From: Rhizomucor pusillus
Taxonomy: Eukaryota > Mucoromycota > Mucoromycetes > Mucorales > Lichtheimiaceae
DNA: 64,000 nt
Direction: 5' to 3'
NCBI GenBank assembly: GCA_900175165.2
Contig: FWWN02000680.1
Location: 1-64,000, forward strand
Shown here: positions 1 through 11,092 of the stretch, one piece after another
Numbering within the stretch: position 1 is the first letter of the stretch
How the letters are laid out: each line of letters starts with the position of its first letter
Notes under the pieces: generated by a model
What the model was told of the DNA's origin: nothing
The model's database searches: none
What the model saw: the letters and a program-made list of their open reading frames with translations, nothing else
Position numbers and translations under genes: made by a program

Positions 1-2077
1 TCGTCCTAGAGAAATCATATCGCTAAGTGACTTTTTCCTCGTTTACGCGAAAGCTCGTACTACCTTCTCTATCCGCGACGCATTCTCTTTGAGCCTATCC
101 ATCAGATTTTGTAATCCGCTATTTCTCCATTCGTAAAATATTTGGCGAGCTTTAAGACTGGTATGCTTTTTCAGCATTTTCAGTCGCGCCTAGCAGCAGA
201 TGTGATGAGGAACTCGTTTCTGGTAGAATGACAAGATAACCATTTACTTCGATTTTCATTTTCGCATCAATGTCAGCGTCGAGATAGTCTTGGAATATCT
301 GAGGATTATCGTCACTCATCTCTTGGTTCCTCTTTTGAATAGAGTTTTGATTATATTCGATAAATTCTTTGAGCTCCTGACATGCCTAAAGCGCAAGGTT
401 AGCCTAGATCTAAAAAGAAGTGGAAAATGTGGCATTACCGTTCGATAGGTTTCAAGCTCGTTAATTATTGTAGCAGAGGAAAGCACTTGGTCGTAAAGGG
501 AGATAGTGTCTACAGCACATTTGTCAGCAGAAGCAGTCGAAATGGATCTATTTCTTGCTTGTACCTTCTCCAACATCAAAAGTCGTCTTCAACTGCATCG
601 GAACATCTTTTATGACCAAATCAAGAGCGATTCCGGTTAACTGAAGAAATTCGGATAATGGTATATTCTGTGGAGAAGGCGGCTACGATTTCAGGAGTAA
701 TTAGACACTTATACGTCTTTACCATAGCAGTAACTCACCTCCTCTGTAAACGAGTTATAAAGCTGAGGATATTCTTCATCGAGAATATTAACTAGAAAAG
801 AAGTATTATTCAACTGGGAAGCAGCAGAAACAAATGCAATTCTTTTACCATTCTGGCCTGCACCGTGCAGAGAAATCATGCGATCACCATAGTCAGAGCC
901 AATACTTTGTTCCTCTGTGAATGGTCGACTTGCGGAAAGAGAGGGAGATGCAGAAGATCTACCAAGAATATTTCGAAGTGGTGTTGCTGGTTCCAACAAA
1001 CTTCTTCGGCGAGAGTGAGAACCTGGCGTCGATAGAATAGATGGTGATCCAATTTGGCGACGTTTAATAGGACTAGCTAATCCATCAGACATTTGTTCAA
1101 CTGATATTGATCTCTTCCTAGGAACCATAGCGGATGGTACTGTCTGATTATTATCTGCGAATGTTTGTGTGATGATCATGTCTGTTTGATCCTCCTCTGC
1201 TGTAATATCTTGTGCGTCTTCATCATTGTTATTTTCATTCTTGGCCTCCTCTGTAATATTATTTTCGTCATCGTCATCTTTTTTCTCTTCGTTATTGACC
1301 GCCTCTGTAATATTCTTTTTGGCACCGTCATTGTCATTATCATCGTCGTCGTCATCGAATAGCTCTCCAAGTTTGGGCGGCGGTCTCATCATCTTTGAAA
1401 GGTCCATTATGGTATCGTCTGCAGGATCTTCTTCTTCGTGAAAAATATGTCGAGAACGTGCTGATTGTAGCCGAGCAGCAAATTGTTTGCGAGGACTGTC
1501 TGTCGCGATGGGACTGCCAAACATGTCGATTCTCCTGTACCGTACAGTTAGCAAACGAGGCGAGAGTCTGTTGCAGTTGGAAACGCTCACCTTTTTCGCT
1601 CATCAATTGGAGATCCTGGCAACTTAGTAAAGAAAGGACTACAGGATACAATTGAGTCGGCATCTGATAATCAAGTAAGATATCATGCATGTGCACTTAC
1701 TGTTCACGAATTTGTGGCGACGTCAACCGATCCGATTCACGCGTAGGTGTTAAGATATCGCGCGGAGGGCCGGTGGCAGAAGCAGCATCGCTCTTGTTAA
1801 ATTTTCTCAATGCGGTGTCAATACATATTTGAGACGCAACGTCGTAGTCGGATGCGTACCTTACGTAAGGTCCAGCGGCAAAGCTTACTCTCCTCTTGTG
1901 CTTTTCACGAAGTTGCAAGCGCCGAAGCCTGTTGCCAGTTAGCAGCTAGAAGTCAGTATTGAATATAGTTTCCTACATACTCTGGTCGAGATGTGAATCG
2001 TGATCTGTGGAGATCGGGCGTCTGCGATCCTTTGAGGATGCTTCTTGACGGCGACTGCAACGATCGTGTAAATTCAT
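1..2077 (-). CDS. SPC7: Kinetochore scaffold KNL1/Spc7 homologue (partial at its C-terminus)
   Basis: KNL1/Spc7 is the outer-kinetochore scaffold that recruits PP1 and the Bub checkpoint proteins and contacts the Mis12 complex. The N-terminal exon (to about 1929) encodes KRRVSF, the PP1-docking RVSF motif. The next exon has an acidic run and TIMDLS, a MELT-like sequence. A Ser/Pro-rich linker with short basic stretches follows. Between 700 and 1 lie the hallmarks of the Spc7 domain: IPLSEFLQLTGI, then CQELKEFIEYNQ, DDNPQIFQDYL and finally IFYEWR, followed by predicted helix. Exons are separated by short introns (for example donor at about 1700, acceptor before CCG at about 687). The reading frame slips by one base near 575-590, so this stretch may hold an error. 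The last exons lie beyond position 1. The start at 2077 is tentative because the first junction is not firmly resolved. Confidence 0.85.
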
Positions 2078-2462
2078 TGTTACTTCTAGCAAAGTACCCA
2101 ACTTACGGCAAGGAAAAACCGCGAGAAACGGCTCTCAGAATTATCTACAGTCCATGGTTCTGCTACGTTGTGGGACATATACGGCCCATGTGGGCTGAGA
2201 GGCGATCCTGTTGGAGTGGACATTTGGAAAAGAAAGCCTGAAAAATCGTTGCAAGACACGAAAATTGGTCCCTTTTATTTTCAAGCGACCATTGAGTGCG
2301 TGCTTGAGATATGTTTTTATTGCCATTCTTTTGCTTAGTTCAGTATAGTAATTCTACGTGTGAGAGAGCGATGGAAGAGAAAGCAAAAGGTATAAACTAT
2401 CGACCATTGCATTAGATCGCACCCTTTAGTATGCCAGATCAACTCAGGAGGATTTTATTCCT

Positions 2463-3751
2463 TTAAAACTTGTAAACATTATCCTGTCCATAACCCAGCC
2501 TGTTTGGACCAATTTAAGTACCTTTTCCAAGCAAGCTTTTGCATTTACAGGTACTTACTCCTTCAAGATGCCTCCCAGCGGGCCTTGGCTCTTATCTGGG
2601 GCCTTCTCTCCAGCAATGGAGGCCAACATAGGGTCCGGTCCACACACTGCGATCAATGTGCTTGGTGTTCCCGGTTTAGGAAAGTGTTTTGCCACCAACT
2701 CCTTGGTGACAAAACCTTGGTGACCATCCCACTTTTCAGGCGGTCGATCCAAAGCGTAGATAATTTTGAATCGCTCAGGATGCGATTTCGCATAAGACTC
2801 CAACTCATCTCTGAGAAGAATATCGTCCTCAGTTTGATTGGCGAATATCAAGATGACTTTGGTGTTCTTGTCCGTCGAACCCTCGCTGAATATTTTGCGG
2901 ATAAGTTGAAGCTACGCGAGTGAGCCAGCACGTCAGTGTAAATATTTCATTTTCATGAAATGGTGTTCCATACCATGGGAGTGATGCCTGTGCCGCCAGC
3001 AATCAGGCCCAAGTTGTCTACGCGACCCTGCTCCCAATTGTATTTTGGTATGGGTCCTTTTATCTCGAGCTCATCTCCTGGCTGGAGGCCATGGATATGC
3101 TTGCTCATTTTACCCTGCGGATACTCTTTGATGACAAATTCGACGTATCCTTGTGTCTACAAATAGCTAAGCATAGTTGCAAAATATGCGCTTTTATGGG
3201 ACACGATACCTCTTCGCGAGACGTAGGTGTATATGGACGAATGACATATCCAGTGCTCCCATCCTTCTTCTTGATAGGATAGCGCGTGATGACGCATGAA
3301 GCTACGTGAAGACCGCTGACGTGTTGATCTGAGGGAAGTTTGAAGCGAAACACCGCAGTATTGTGGTTGATAGGTTCTTTCTTTTCAAGCTATACTTGAA
3401 GATTAGGTTTCTATGCGTCTCTGAATTTCTTCAAAACTTGAACATACCTTGAAAGCTCTGAATTCTTCGGGACTGAACGCTGCAGGAGGCGTGGCTGCAT
3501 CGGCAAAAGTTCTAGTAGACGCCTTGTTCAGACAATAGGCACCGAGGCCTACTGACGTTACAATCATAGAGGCAGCTGTCAGCCATTGGTTCGAGCCTTG
3601 GTAGCCTTTAGCTGCAGAAGTACCGTAAAATCGGTTCTACATTTTCATCGTCAGTATTTAGTGTGACATATCCAAAAGGGTGCGTGTGTATATTTACGGT
3701 TGTTGTTGTTGCTGCTGGACGTGCAGAGCGCAAGACGGCAGTTCGAAACAT
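2463..3751 (-). CDS. MCR1: Mitochondrial NADH-cytochrome b5 reductase (Mcr1 type)
   Basis: This FAD enzyme passes electrons from NADH to cytochrome b5-like acceptors at the mitochondrial outer membrane and intermembrane space. The first exon begins MFRTAVLRSARPAATT, an Arg-rich targeting segment, and the second carries a hydrophobic anchor (TAASMIVTSVGLGAY). The flavin-binding block VIRPYTPTSRE contains the RxY(T/S)xx(S/T) signature. The NADH-binding half has GGTGITPM (about 2990-2965), IFANQTEDDILL and the C-terminal VCGPDPM motif. Six or so exons are joined by short introns. The last one, acceptor at about 2504, supplies the conserved ending LGYGQDNVYKF. Length and domain order match fungal Mcr1. 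The start is the only in-frame ATG before the targeting segment. Its ATG abuts the divergent intergenic region to the right. Confidence 0.92.
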
Positions 3752-3889
3752 GAGTGACTTGAGAGAAAGAAGTGAAACAAGTAAAGAAAGCGCGGAATGC
3801 GACCCCTGCTGTCTATTTTACGCCCTATGCCAATAACGTCATTTCTCATTTCCCAGGTCTACGTGCACAGCTCCCACGAATTTTGACAG

Positions 3890-4260
3890 ACCGTTGCAAA
3901 ATGGGAAAACTACAAAGGTCTGCTAGAAGAATATGCCGTCAAAACATGGATAACATTACGAAGAAGCATTGGAATTGAGTGCAGAGCGCGGGGAGATACT
4001 GATTTGACAACAAGACATTGGATGACGAAATACGAGGGAGATAGTGTGTCTTGGCCGGACTACAGTGCGGTGTATGGGATAAAATATACAAGAACAAGTG
4101 AGTATTCCATCTCAAAAGCGTTAAACGCAGGATGCCTGCATTCGTTTAATATGTGCTTTGCATATTATTTATTTCTTTAGATGCAACATCCTCATTTTGT
4201 TTTTGTTTGGTGCATTTCCTGCACAAACAGGCTATCGATGTACATAACACGTATCTTTGA
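3890..4260 (+). CDS. Possible small orphan gene, two 3' exons
   Basis: Two exons can be joined in phase: 3890-4097 and 4181-4260. The first follows an acceptor (TTGACAG) and reads WENYKGLLEEYAVKTW onward for 69 codons without a stop. It ends at a GTGAGT donor. The second starts after a good polypyrimidine tract and acceptor (ATTTCTTTAG) and runs 26 codons to TGA. The product is not recognised; it is rich in Trp, Arg and Lys. I could not find a convincing 5' exon or start codon: an ATG at 3750 would overlap the start of the reductase gene and splices most naturally into another frame. It may be a real lineage-specific gene or a chance open stretch. Confidence 0.25.
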
Positions 4261-5500
4261 AATTCAAGTGCTGGATATTGGCTGCCGCTTTTTCTAAACG
4301 CTTCTGCTCTTGCCTTAAAAAGCGAGACTCCGGAATGAATGCAAATTCGATGCCCTTTTTTGGTTCTGCATGATGACTGCATGATTGTCGCCGCACGGTC
4401 CACACCACTACAGTGTAGCTTTCAGAAACGAGACTAAAGCCTTGCCGGGGCATGGGGATATGTAGAGCAAAGAGCTTCCAAAGGAGGTAGCATGCGATAT
4501 ATATATTCCTTTCGCGAAAGGAATGGAAGCGCAAGCTAGTCCTCAGTCCAGGGAGCAATCAACAAAGCTTGGTTGTTGGGACCTTCGCCTGTAATTTCAG
4601 GACTGACAACCGGATTATATCTGAGCTGGGGCGCGGGTGAAAAACCGTCCAAAATTCCGGAGGGATGTCTTGAATTGCCATTGATGCGTGGTCAGAGCTA
4701 CGAGGAAAATTCGTACTTTGTTCCGAAAGCTCATTGCTTGTGCGCAAGCGCAGTCTGTAGGTGGAAAGACCTTGGATGAAAGCATTTTGACCAGGGCTGA
4801 GGTCCATGAGGGAATTTGGTCAGCGCCAATGGTAGGTACTTGCTTGATACATATGGCAAATAGAGGTAGATCGAGGACAGATGTTTCGGTGCTGGAGCCG
4901 AAGGACATCCGCTGCTCTAAAGAGACAACGATAAAGGTGACCCAGATTCGCTTGGCGTGGGGTGACACATTTTCGCGGGGATTCTATTATGGCTCAAATT
5001 CAGATTGTGTCTGATCAAAATCAACTTCCAGCACTGTATCCATTCGATTAAACAACCTTGCGGCTATGTAAATGAGTGGGAGATATGCGAAGCTTTATTT
5101 CCAGTTGATCTTGTTTTCTTTGAAGGTGGTAGGTACAGTTTTATAAACCAAAACGTAGTCAAAAAGTTTCGACATGGTTACTTCATATATTCAGAGCCAA
5201 ACCAGTATATTGTATACGATGTTGCGCTTTGGAGCTGCATTTTGCTAGTGAAGATTCGCATGGTTATGCAAGGGTATCAACGAGAACATTGCAAGATGAC
5301 CTTTAGCCAATTTACTTGCGCCAACGATCCCATTCACGATGCATCTTTAAACTTTGTGTCACCTTCCAAGTTTTCTTATTGGTCTTTATAGACATTTGTG
5401 TCCCCACATCGTTCCTTCACCCGTTTGCTTTGTGTGTAGTCAGTAGTATGAATATCTCTCTTGCAAAGAAGCGTTTATTATACTGTAATTAGAGTGAATA
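4261..5500. other. Intergenic stretch without a recognisable gene
   Basis: About 1.2 kb between the reductase side and the MADS gene. Moderately long open frames exist on the minus strand (4232-4558, 4559-4807, 4615-4968) and on the plus strand (4688-5014, 5005-5391). None shows a known domain, and they overlap each other in different frames. Composition is ordinary. It may hold decayed sequence, but nothing identifies it. Confidence 0.4.
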
Positions 5501-5509
5501 TATATAAAG
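5501..5509 (+). promoter_or_regulatory. TATA-like element upstream of the MADS gene
   Basis: TATATAAAG lies 246 bp upstream of the chosen ATG at 5755, in an AT-rich segment followed by a purine-rich GAGAGAGAAGGG leader. It is the best core-promoter candidate for the MADS-box gene. The assignment rests on sequence and position only. Confidence 0.35.
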
Positions 5510-5754
5510 TATAGGGGCAATGACAGCAGTGAGTGAGTGTCAGGAAAAGGGGTTGGGAGATTGGGTGTGAGAGAGAAGGGAAAGAAAAAAATCATGTTTG
5601 GAAAGTAATCTCAGCCAGCCCGTCATGGTTCAAATGGGGGTGGAAAGGTCCGCTCATCGTTTCCTTTTTCTCAACTAACCTTGCCTTGTTGAGTGGAGGC
5701 TACTACGGCTGCATTAGGCAACATCCCACTGTAATAGGAAATTCAAAAAAAATC

Positions 5755-6926
5755 ATGAATGCCGATATTCCCCAGCAACAATCACCATTGCGAGTCCCCG
5801 AGGCATCGTCGTCGAAGCGCCAGGCCAGCAAGAACAAGCCCTACGACGAGGAGGGCGACGACTCTGCTGACGACTCTGACAGCGAGAAGCCCTCCAAACG
5901 CTCGGGCAGACGCAAGATCAAGATTGAGTACATTGAGGACAAGAACCGCAGACATATCACGTTTTCAAAGCGCAAGGCTGGTATCATGAAGAAGGTAAGC
6001 TGGACGAACGAACGACCGCAGCAGCACGGCGAGCAGCGACCCAACTGAGCCCGGCCAGCTGCCTCGTCGTCGTCGAAGAAAAAAAAATTGGGACGCGTGC
6101 GCTAAAAATCCTTTTTTTTTCCCCTCTCTGCAGGCTTATGAGCTTAGTACGTTGACAGGCACTCAAGTCTTGCTGCTTGTTGTCTCAGAGACTGGCCTCG
6201 TGTACACTTTCACCACAGTCAAGTTACAACCTATCGTGACCAAGCCTGAGGGCAAAAATTTGATTCAAGCATGTCTGAACGCGCCTGATCCAGTTTCTGG
6301 GGAATCCTCTTCGGTGCGTGTATATTCTGCTGCATCGTGCTTGTTTGATCTTGAAGGCTTACGATATTGTAGGATCCTTCTTACGGAAACAACACAGAGT
6401 CCCCACGAGTTGATAAGAAAGAATACGATGACAAGAAGGTACGTGATCACACAAGCAATATGATCAGCGCCCACCAGTCTTTTCGCTGTAAATTAACCAA
6501 TAAACTCTCGGTTCTTTTTAGCTGGATCCGTCTGCTGGTGTCAGCCATTCAACCGCTGCAGCTTTTGGTGGAGCAGCTGCTGCTGCTTCTCACGCCGGTT
6601 CAAGTGCCACAGCGGCGTACCAACCAGCGGCCTACGCTCCAGCCCCGGGTGCGAGCCAGATGCCAGTAGGAACAAATGGTTACCCAAGCTATATGAACAC
6701 ACAGGCGGCTGCTGCTCAATACCAACAACAGCCTCAATCACAGCAGCAGGGTGCTCCGCAGACCCAGCAGCAGTATGGTCACATGCCTGCTCCGTTTTAC
6801 AACACTCAGCAGACTCACCAGTATATGCCGCAGCACCCGAGCTATTGGCACAACAGCAGCATGTCCAGGCAGGACCAGTCTCCTCAGGATGACAAGGCCC
6901 GACGAACTGGCATTGCGAAAAAGTGA
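5755..6926 (+). CDS. MCM1: MADS-box transcription factor, SRF/Mcm1 type
   Basis: Four exons join in phase: 5755-5994, 6134-6313, 6373-6438 and 6522-6926, giving 296 residues. The MADS domain spans roughly residues 46-105: GRRKIKIEYIEDKNRRHITF, then SKRKAGIMKKAYELSTLTG across the first intron, then VLLLVVSETGLVYTFTT. The lysine-rich helix that contacts CArG boxes and the SAM extension (LQPIVTKPEGKNLIQACLN) are of SRF/Mcm1 type, not MEF2 type. An acidic Asp/Glu/Ser run precedes the domain, and a Gln/Ala/Pro/Tyr-rich tail, typical of a transactivation region, follows. The family regulates cell-type, cell-cycle and metabolic genes as a dimer with partner factors. An in-frame ATG exists at 5533, but 5755 gives a standard short N-terminus, so I preferred it. 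Confidence 0.93.
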
Positions 6927-7703
6927 TGGAATGTAATGCTTCAAGCACAAAGTTTGTAAAAAAAAAAGTGAGATGTATTCGAACAGAAAAGAAATCGCTA
7001 TTCTCTCTCTCGGATGTTAGCTTATCTTTCTCCTCTCTCTCTCTCTCTCTCTTTCTCTATATTGCTCTTTCTTGCTGTCTATCTTTCTCACACATGAACA
7101 CATCACTATTTTTTCTTGTTGTTTCTACCTCCTCTTCTCTTTCTCCTGTATCTCCCCCTAACTTGTTTCAATTCATTATATACATATAATATAGGTCTTT
7201 GTGAATTATAGGTAACAAAAGAGCTATAGGGCCCAGGTTAGATGTATGGCAAGTAGCTCCTGTGTAGCTGCCCGAGATCGGTGATACAACAGATTGCGCG
7301 ATAGTGGATAGCGATTAAGATACCAAGGAACAATTTTTCTCTGTATATTTGTTCCCAGCAATAATACACTGTATAAACCTGGATCCTGCAATGTATACAA
7401 GACGGTCGACATCGTGTGCATCGCTGCGAAGATGGGGTGATATGCCTTTCTTTCCATGTTATCACTGTAACAGCCATTCGGCAGCACCAAGAATATGGTA
7501 TTCTGTGCAAGCTTGATGTATCCGCTAAACTATCTAACAAAATCGGGAGTTGTTCAACACACTGTCATTGTGTATCAATCAATCACTAGTTCATTATATG
7601 CAACGTTGTGTAAGAGTTATATATAAATATGTACAAGCGCGCGAAAGTGCGTGAAGGGTATGTTGCGTGTTGCTGAGCAGGCAGGAGGAATAGTAGAGAT
7701 TCT
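6927..7703. other. Convergent 3' intergenic region with CT-rich run
   Basis: Lies between the 3' ends of the MADS gene and the MFS transporter gene. A pyrimidine run of repeated CT (about 7030-7063) and AT-rich segments suit 3' untranslated sequence. Minus-strand open frames at 7224-7540 are Cys/Arg/Tyr-rich without domain features. I see no gene. Confidence 0.5.
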
Positions 7704-9587
7704 CTAAGGGAACAAAACGTATTTGAAGAAAAGGGTCCAGCTAAGGATACAGGTGGCAACGAAAATTCCCCCATAGAAATAATTGGACTTCAGCTTCTTC
7801 AGTGCTGTGCTGCTGCCTTTGCTGCTATCTCCGTCGATGACTGCATCTCTTGCCGACTTATCAAGCAAGTTGTCGTAAAGAGTGTGGTTCAAGACGCACA
7901 GCGTCAAGCCAGCCAAGACAGCGAGGGAAGAAATGCCGATGAAAAAGACCATCACGCCATTGTAACCCTTGTGTGCATCTGCGTCTTGCAAAAGACCAGT
8001 GAAAATATCAAAAAGCGTGGCGCCAATGTTCGTTCCCGATTTGATGAGACCCATGCCAGTGCCGACGAGAGATAGCGGCAATATGACGGGGACAGAGGAT
8101 ACAAGGCCCACTGGGCCGAGTGACAAACTCACGCTGAACAAAATCATACCAATAAGAGGAGAAAGATCGGTGTACTGCAGAGTAATCATTGCAAACAAGA
8201 AAGACAAGCCGCTTCCAATCACTGAGAAGAATTTTTGTTAGATTCACGGATTCAAACGTGGCAACTGACATAATAGATAGACTTACTCATCCAAGTGCGC
8301 TTTCCATACTTGTCCAAGCACAAACCAAGAATAGGCATCAAGAATACGGGTGCAATCTGCGCCACACTGGCTGTGGCGGCCGCGTGCACATTGTCGTACC
8401 CAAATCTCATTTTGACAAACTCGCTAAAGACGGCAACAGCATTTGTTAGCAAAAAAGTGAAATCTTTACCAGTATAAGCACGTACCTATTGATATGCAGG
8501 AAGCATCCCCAGCCGCCGCCGAGCAAGAACTCCATGGCAGCAATGAGCCAGTAGGAGTGGGGCAAGTAGAGGAGCTTGGACCATTTGAATGATTTCTTTC
8601 TGCGAATGACTTGTTGCTGTTGCTCGCACGATGTTGTGGGCGCATACACCGCACGCAAAAGTGCGAGGTAAATCAAATTCACGACCAGCGAGAAAAGGCA
8701 AAGCATTGCACAAAACTTTTTGTTGATAATAATCATGTTAGTCAAATTGCTGCTGGAGCCCGGTTCCCGCAACGTACCCAGAATCCATAACCGTACCAGC
8801 CCGTCCATTTGGCAATTCGCATCACTGTCGCTTGTGCCAGGAACGACGCCAATCGACTGACGGTTAACATGAGTGCCATGACACCGGCCAGACTGCGACC
8901 TTTGAACCACTGGCTGAGGATGGTCTCTTGGACGATCACTACCGTGCCGCTGCCGATGCCATACAAAATACGGCCGATGAGCATCATGGAAAGGTTGGCG
9001 TTTGACGTGGATGCTGCGACGAGAATGTTGCCCGATGTGATAAGGACTGTGGTGATGATTGATCCGGCTGCAGTTCCGAACGCATCTAAAAAGATACCGC
9101 CGATGACTGGTAGCACAGTGTTGACGATCGAAACGCTGGATTGTATCACTCCATATTGAGAATTCGTAATGCCAAATTCCTGAGCAAGGATATGCAGGGT
9201 TAAGCGAAAATATTCAAAAGCAAGGGGGGACGTGTCGGTGCAAACCAAACACACACACACACCTCTTTGATGGTATTTTTCATGGCACCCAGGGTATGTG
9301 CTGCAAAGTGACTACCGACTAGATATAATACTCAGATCGCCTGCTCTCAACACACGCGGTGGCGAAGCTTTACCAGCTAGTAAAAGTGCACACATTAAAG
9401 CAACTGCTTTCATTTGCCACGGCTGATCAGCCAAGTAGCAGTATTCTTGATTGTCCATTGATTTGGAACAACATTGTGAATCTGTACGATGACGTGATGC
9501 GCAACAAGGTCGTTTATCGGTTGTGTAAGAAGAGTCGACAGCTTTGTGCTGTGGCAGCAAAGGTGCTTGTTCCTCCAGCGCTGTCAT
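7704..9587 (-). CDS. MFS transporter, MFSD1-like
   Basis: A 12-helix major facilitator, probably at an internal (vacuolar or lysosome-like) membrane, as inferred from resemblance to MFSD1. The N-terminus MTALEEQAPLLPQH contains an acidic dileucine-type sorting motif, then a Cys-rich cytosolic tail. Exon 1 (9374-9587) ends in helix 1. Exon 2 (9263-9318) continues VGSHFAAHTLGAMKNTIK. Exon 3 starts at 9179 with EFGITNSQYGVIQSSVSI and carries loop 2-3 and helix 4-5 signatures (GRILYGIGSGTVVIVQETIL, then SQWFKGRSLAGV). Later exons carry PVFLMPILGLCLDKYGKR, the second-half MFS loop motif, and helices 8-12. The protein ends KYVLFP. The intron before 9179 contains a (GT)n run. Substrate cannot be told from sequence; MFSD1 in animals exports dipeptides. 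Confidence 0.85.
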
Positions 9588-11092
9588 GTAGAAGAGGGAT
9601 ATATAGGATGAGTATGAGTGAGGAAACAAGAGATTGAATAAATGCTGTCCAATCCGCTGGTTTTATATTTATCTGATCTTCGGATCTTCAATCAATAGGG
9701 GACGTTTGCTCTGCTGCCCCGGAAGGACCCTCATTTTCGCGTGATAGGTGAGCTGACAACAACGTGAACGGGGCCCTTAAAGATGCCCGTCTGCATTCAA
9801 AAATTCAATAATCGTTATTGTAACCTTAGGACATCAGATAAGAATACAATGGCCAATAAAATTCTGTCACCATCGCCTCAATTCCCTTCATTTGATAGAA
9901 CAATGTTTACCGTGGAAACATACCTTATTGACTGCCTGTACTCGTCATCTGGCGATATATTCACCAACGTGACTTGTAGTAGACGCCGACGAGTCTATGT
10001 AGAATTCTGAACAACTACGTATTGATATCCGAACATCCGGGAAAACGATGCAGAAATAATAACACTAGCCAAGTTTCAAAGTGTAATGTTTTGTCGACTT
10101 GACATTTCCATTAGATGCAAACGGTCAACCAGGCTAGTTAATCCTCAACAACGACAGCACTTGTCAAATTCAATCACTCAATCAGATCAGATAACTGACT
10201 TTTTACTACATTCACGAAGCCTCTTTCTTTGCGACAGAGTGGCAACAATAACGATGGAGAATAGACGCCTTTCGCTCGCAGAACAATTTTTTTGCGGCAC
10301 AAACAGTATGTACTGTCAGAAAACAAAAGCACATGCACATTCTCTTCCGAGTGGCGCACCCGTTCTGTGCTCCAGTGGTCTACAAATTTATTTTACTACT
10401 ATTATAAAATACATACAGACATAGACAAATCTTTCTTCTTCCGTCCGTACCTATCTATCTAGTAATGATTACGTGAAAGTCACAGGGTGTCCAGCAAAAA
10501 AATGAATGTTACCCCTTGCACAGTCTGATGATCAAACTGGGTCACTGAAAAGGTCACTGTTCGAGCACGAACCGTTCCCCGCAGCAGCGGTGGTGAAAAA
10601 AAGAAACGACTTTCGACCGACATCCTTAAAAGTATACTCAGTCCAACCGCGCAGCAGTGGCAATATAATTTCATGCAGTCAGAATTTACGGGCTTGGTCT
10701 ACATCAACACGGTCGAGTCATGTCCACAGTTGAAAACTACCGCCGAACGCAGCAATGGGACAACATGAACCATTATTCGACCTTGTGAGCTCCACTATAA
10801 GGTTGGACGGACATAGCTGCATCTATATCACGTGCTGCGACGTAATCGTTAGGTTTTGCATCCCGGCTGTCTCTTTCTCTTCCTGTCTCTACTGTACATT
10901 TTAAAACCAAGCACCATCGTAGATGTAAACAACCGGATCTCTTATCCTTGTTGGAAAAAATTTCGAGGTAGAAATTTCTGGACTAGATCTCATGCACGTA
11001 AAAAAGGAAAAAAAAGGCGGACCGGTTTATTTGTTTGCACGCAGCCAATGATGAAGAGGAGTGGTCATGTATTTGTCGTTTAAAAAAGAGAT
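9588..11092. other. 1.5-kb intergenic region
   Basis: Contains the promoter of the MFS gene (left end) and the 3' flank of the FGGY kinase (right end). Plus-strand open frames at 9783, 10086, 10506 and 10856 are short, lack domains and cannot be joined convincingly by splice sites. No RNA gene or repeat was seen. Confidence 0.5.

Noticed and set aside
4232..4968. Possible decayed LINE reverse transcriptase (segments such as PPEFWTVF and LLWKLFAL)
   Set aside because: Only weak resemblance to the region after the reverse transcriptase domain; no RT motif, poly-A or target-site duplication seen.
5533..5754. In-frame extension of the MADS gene to an upstream ATG
   Set aside because: The extension reads low-complexity leader sequence and precedes a well-placed ATG; MADS factors of this type have short N-termini.
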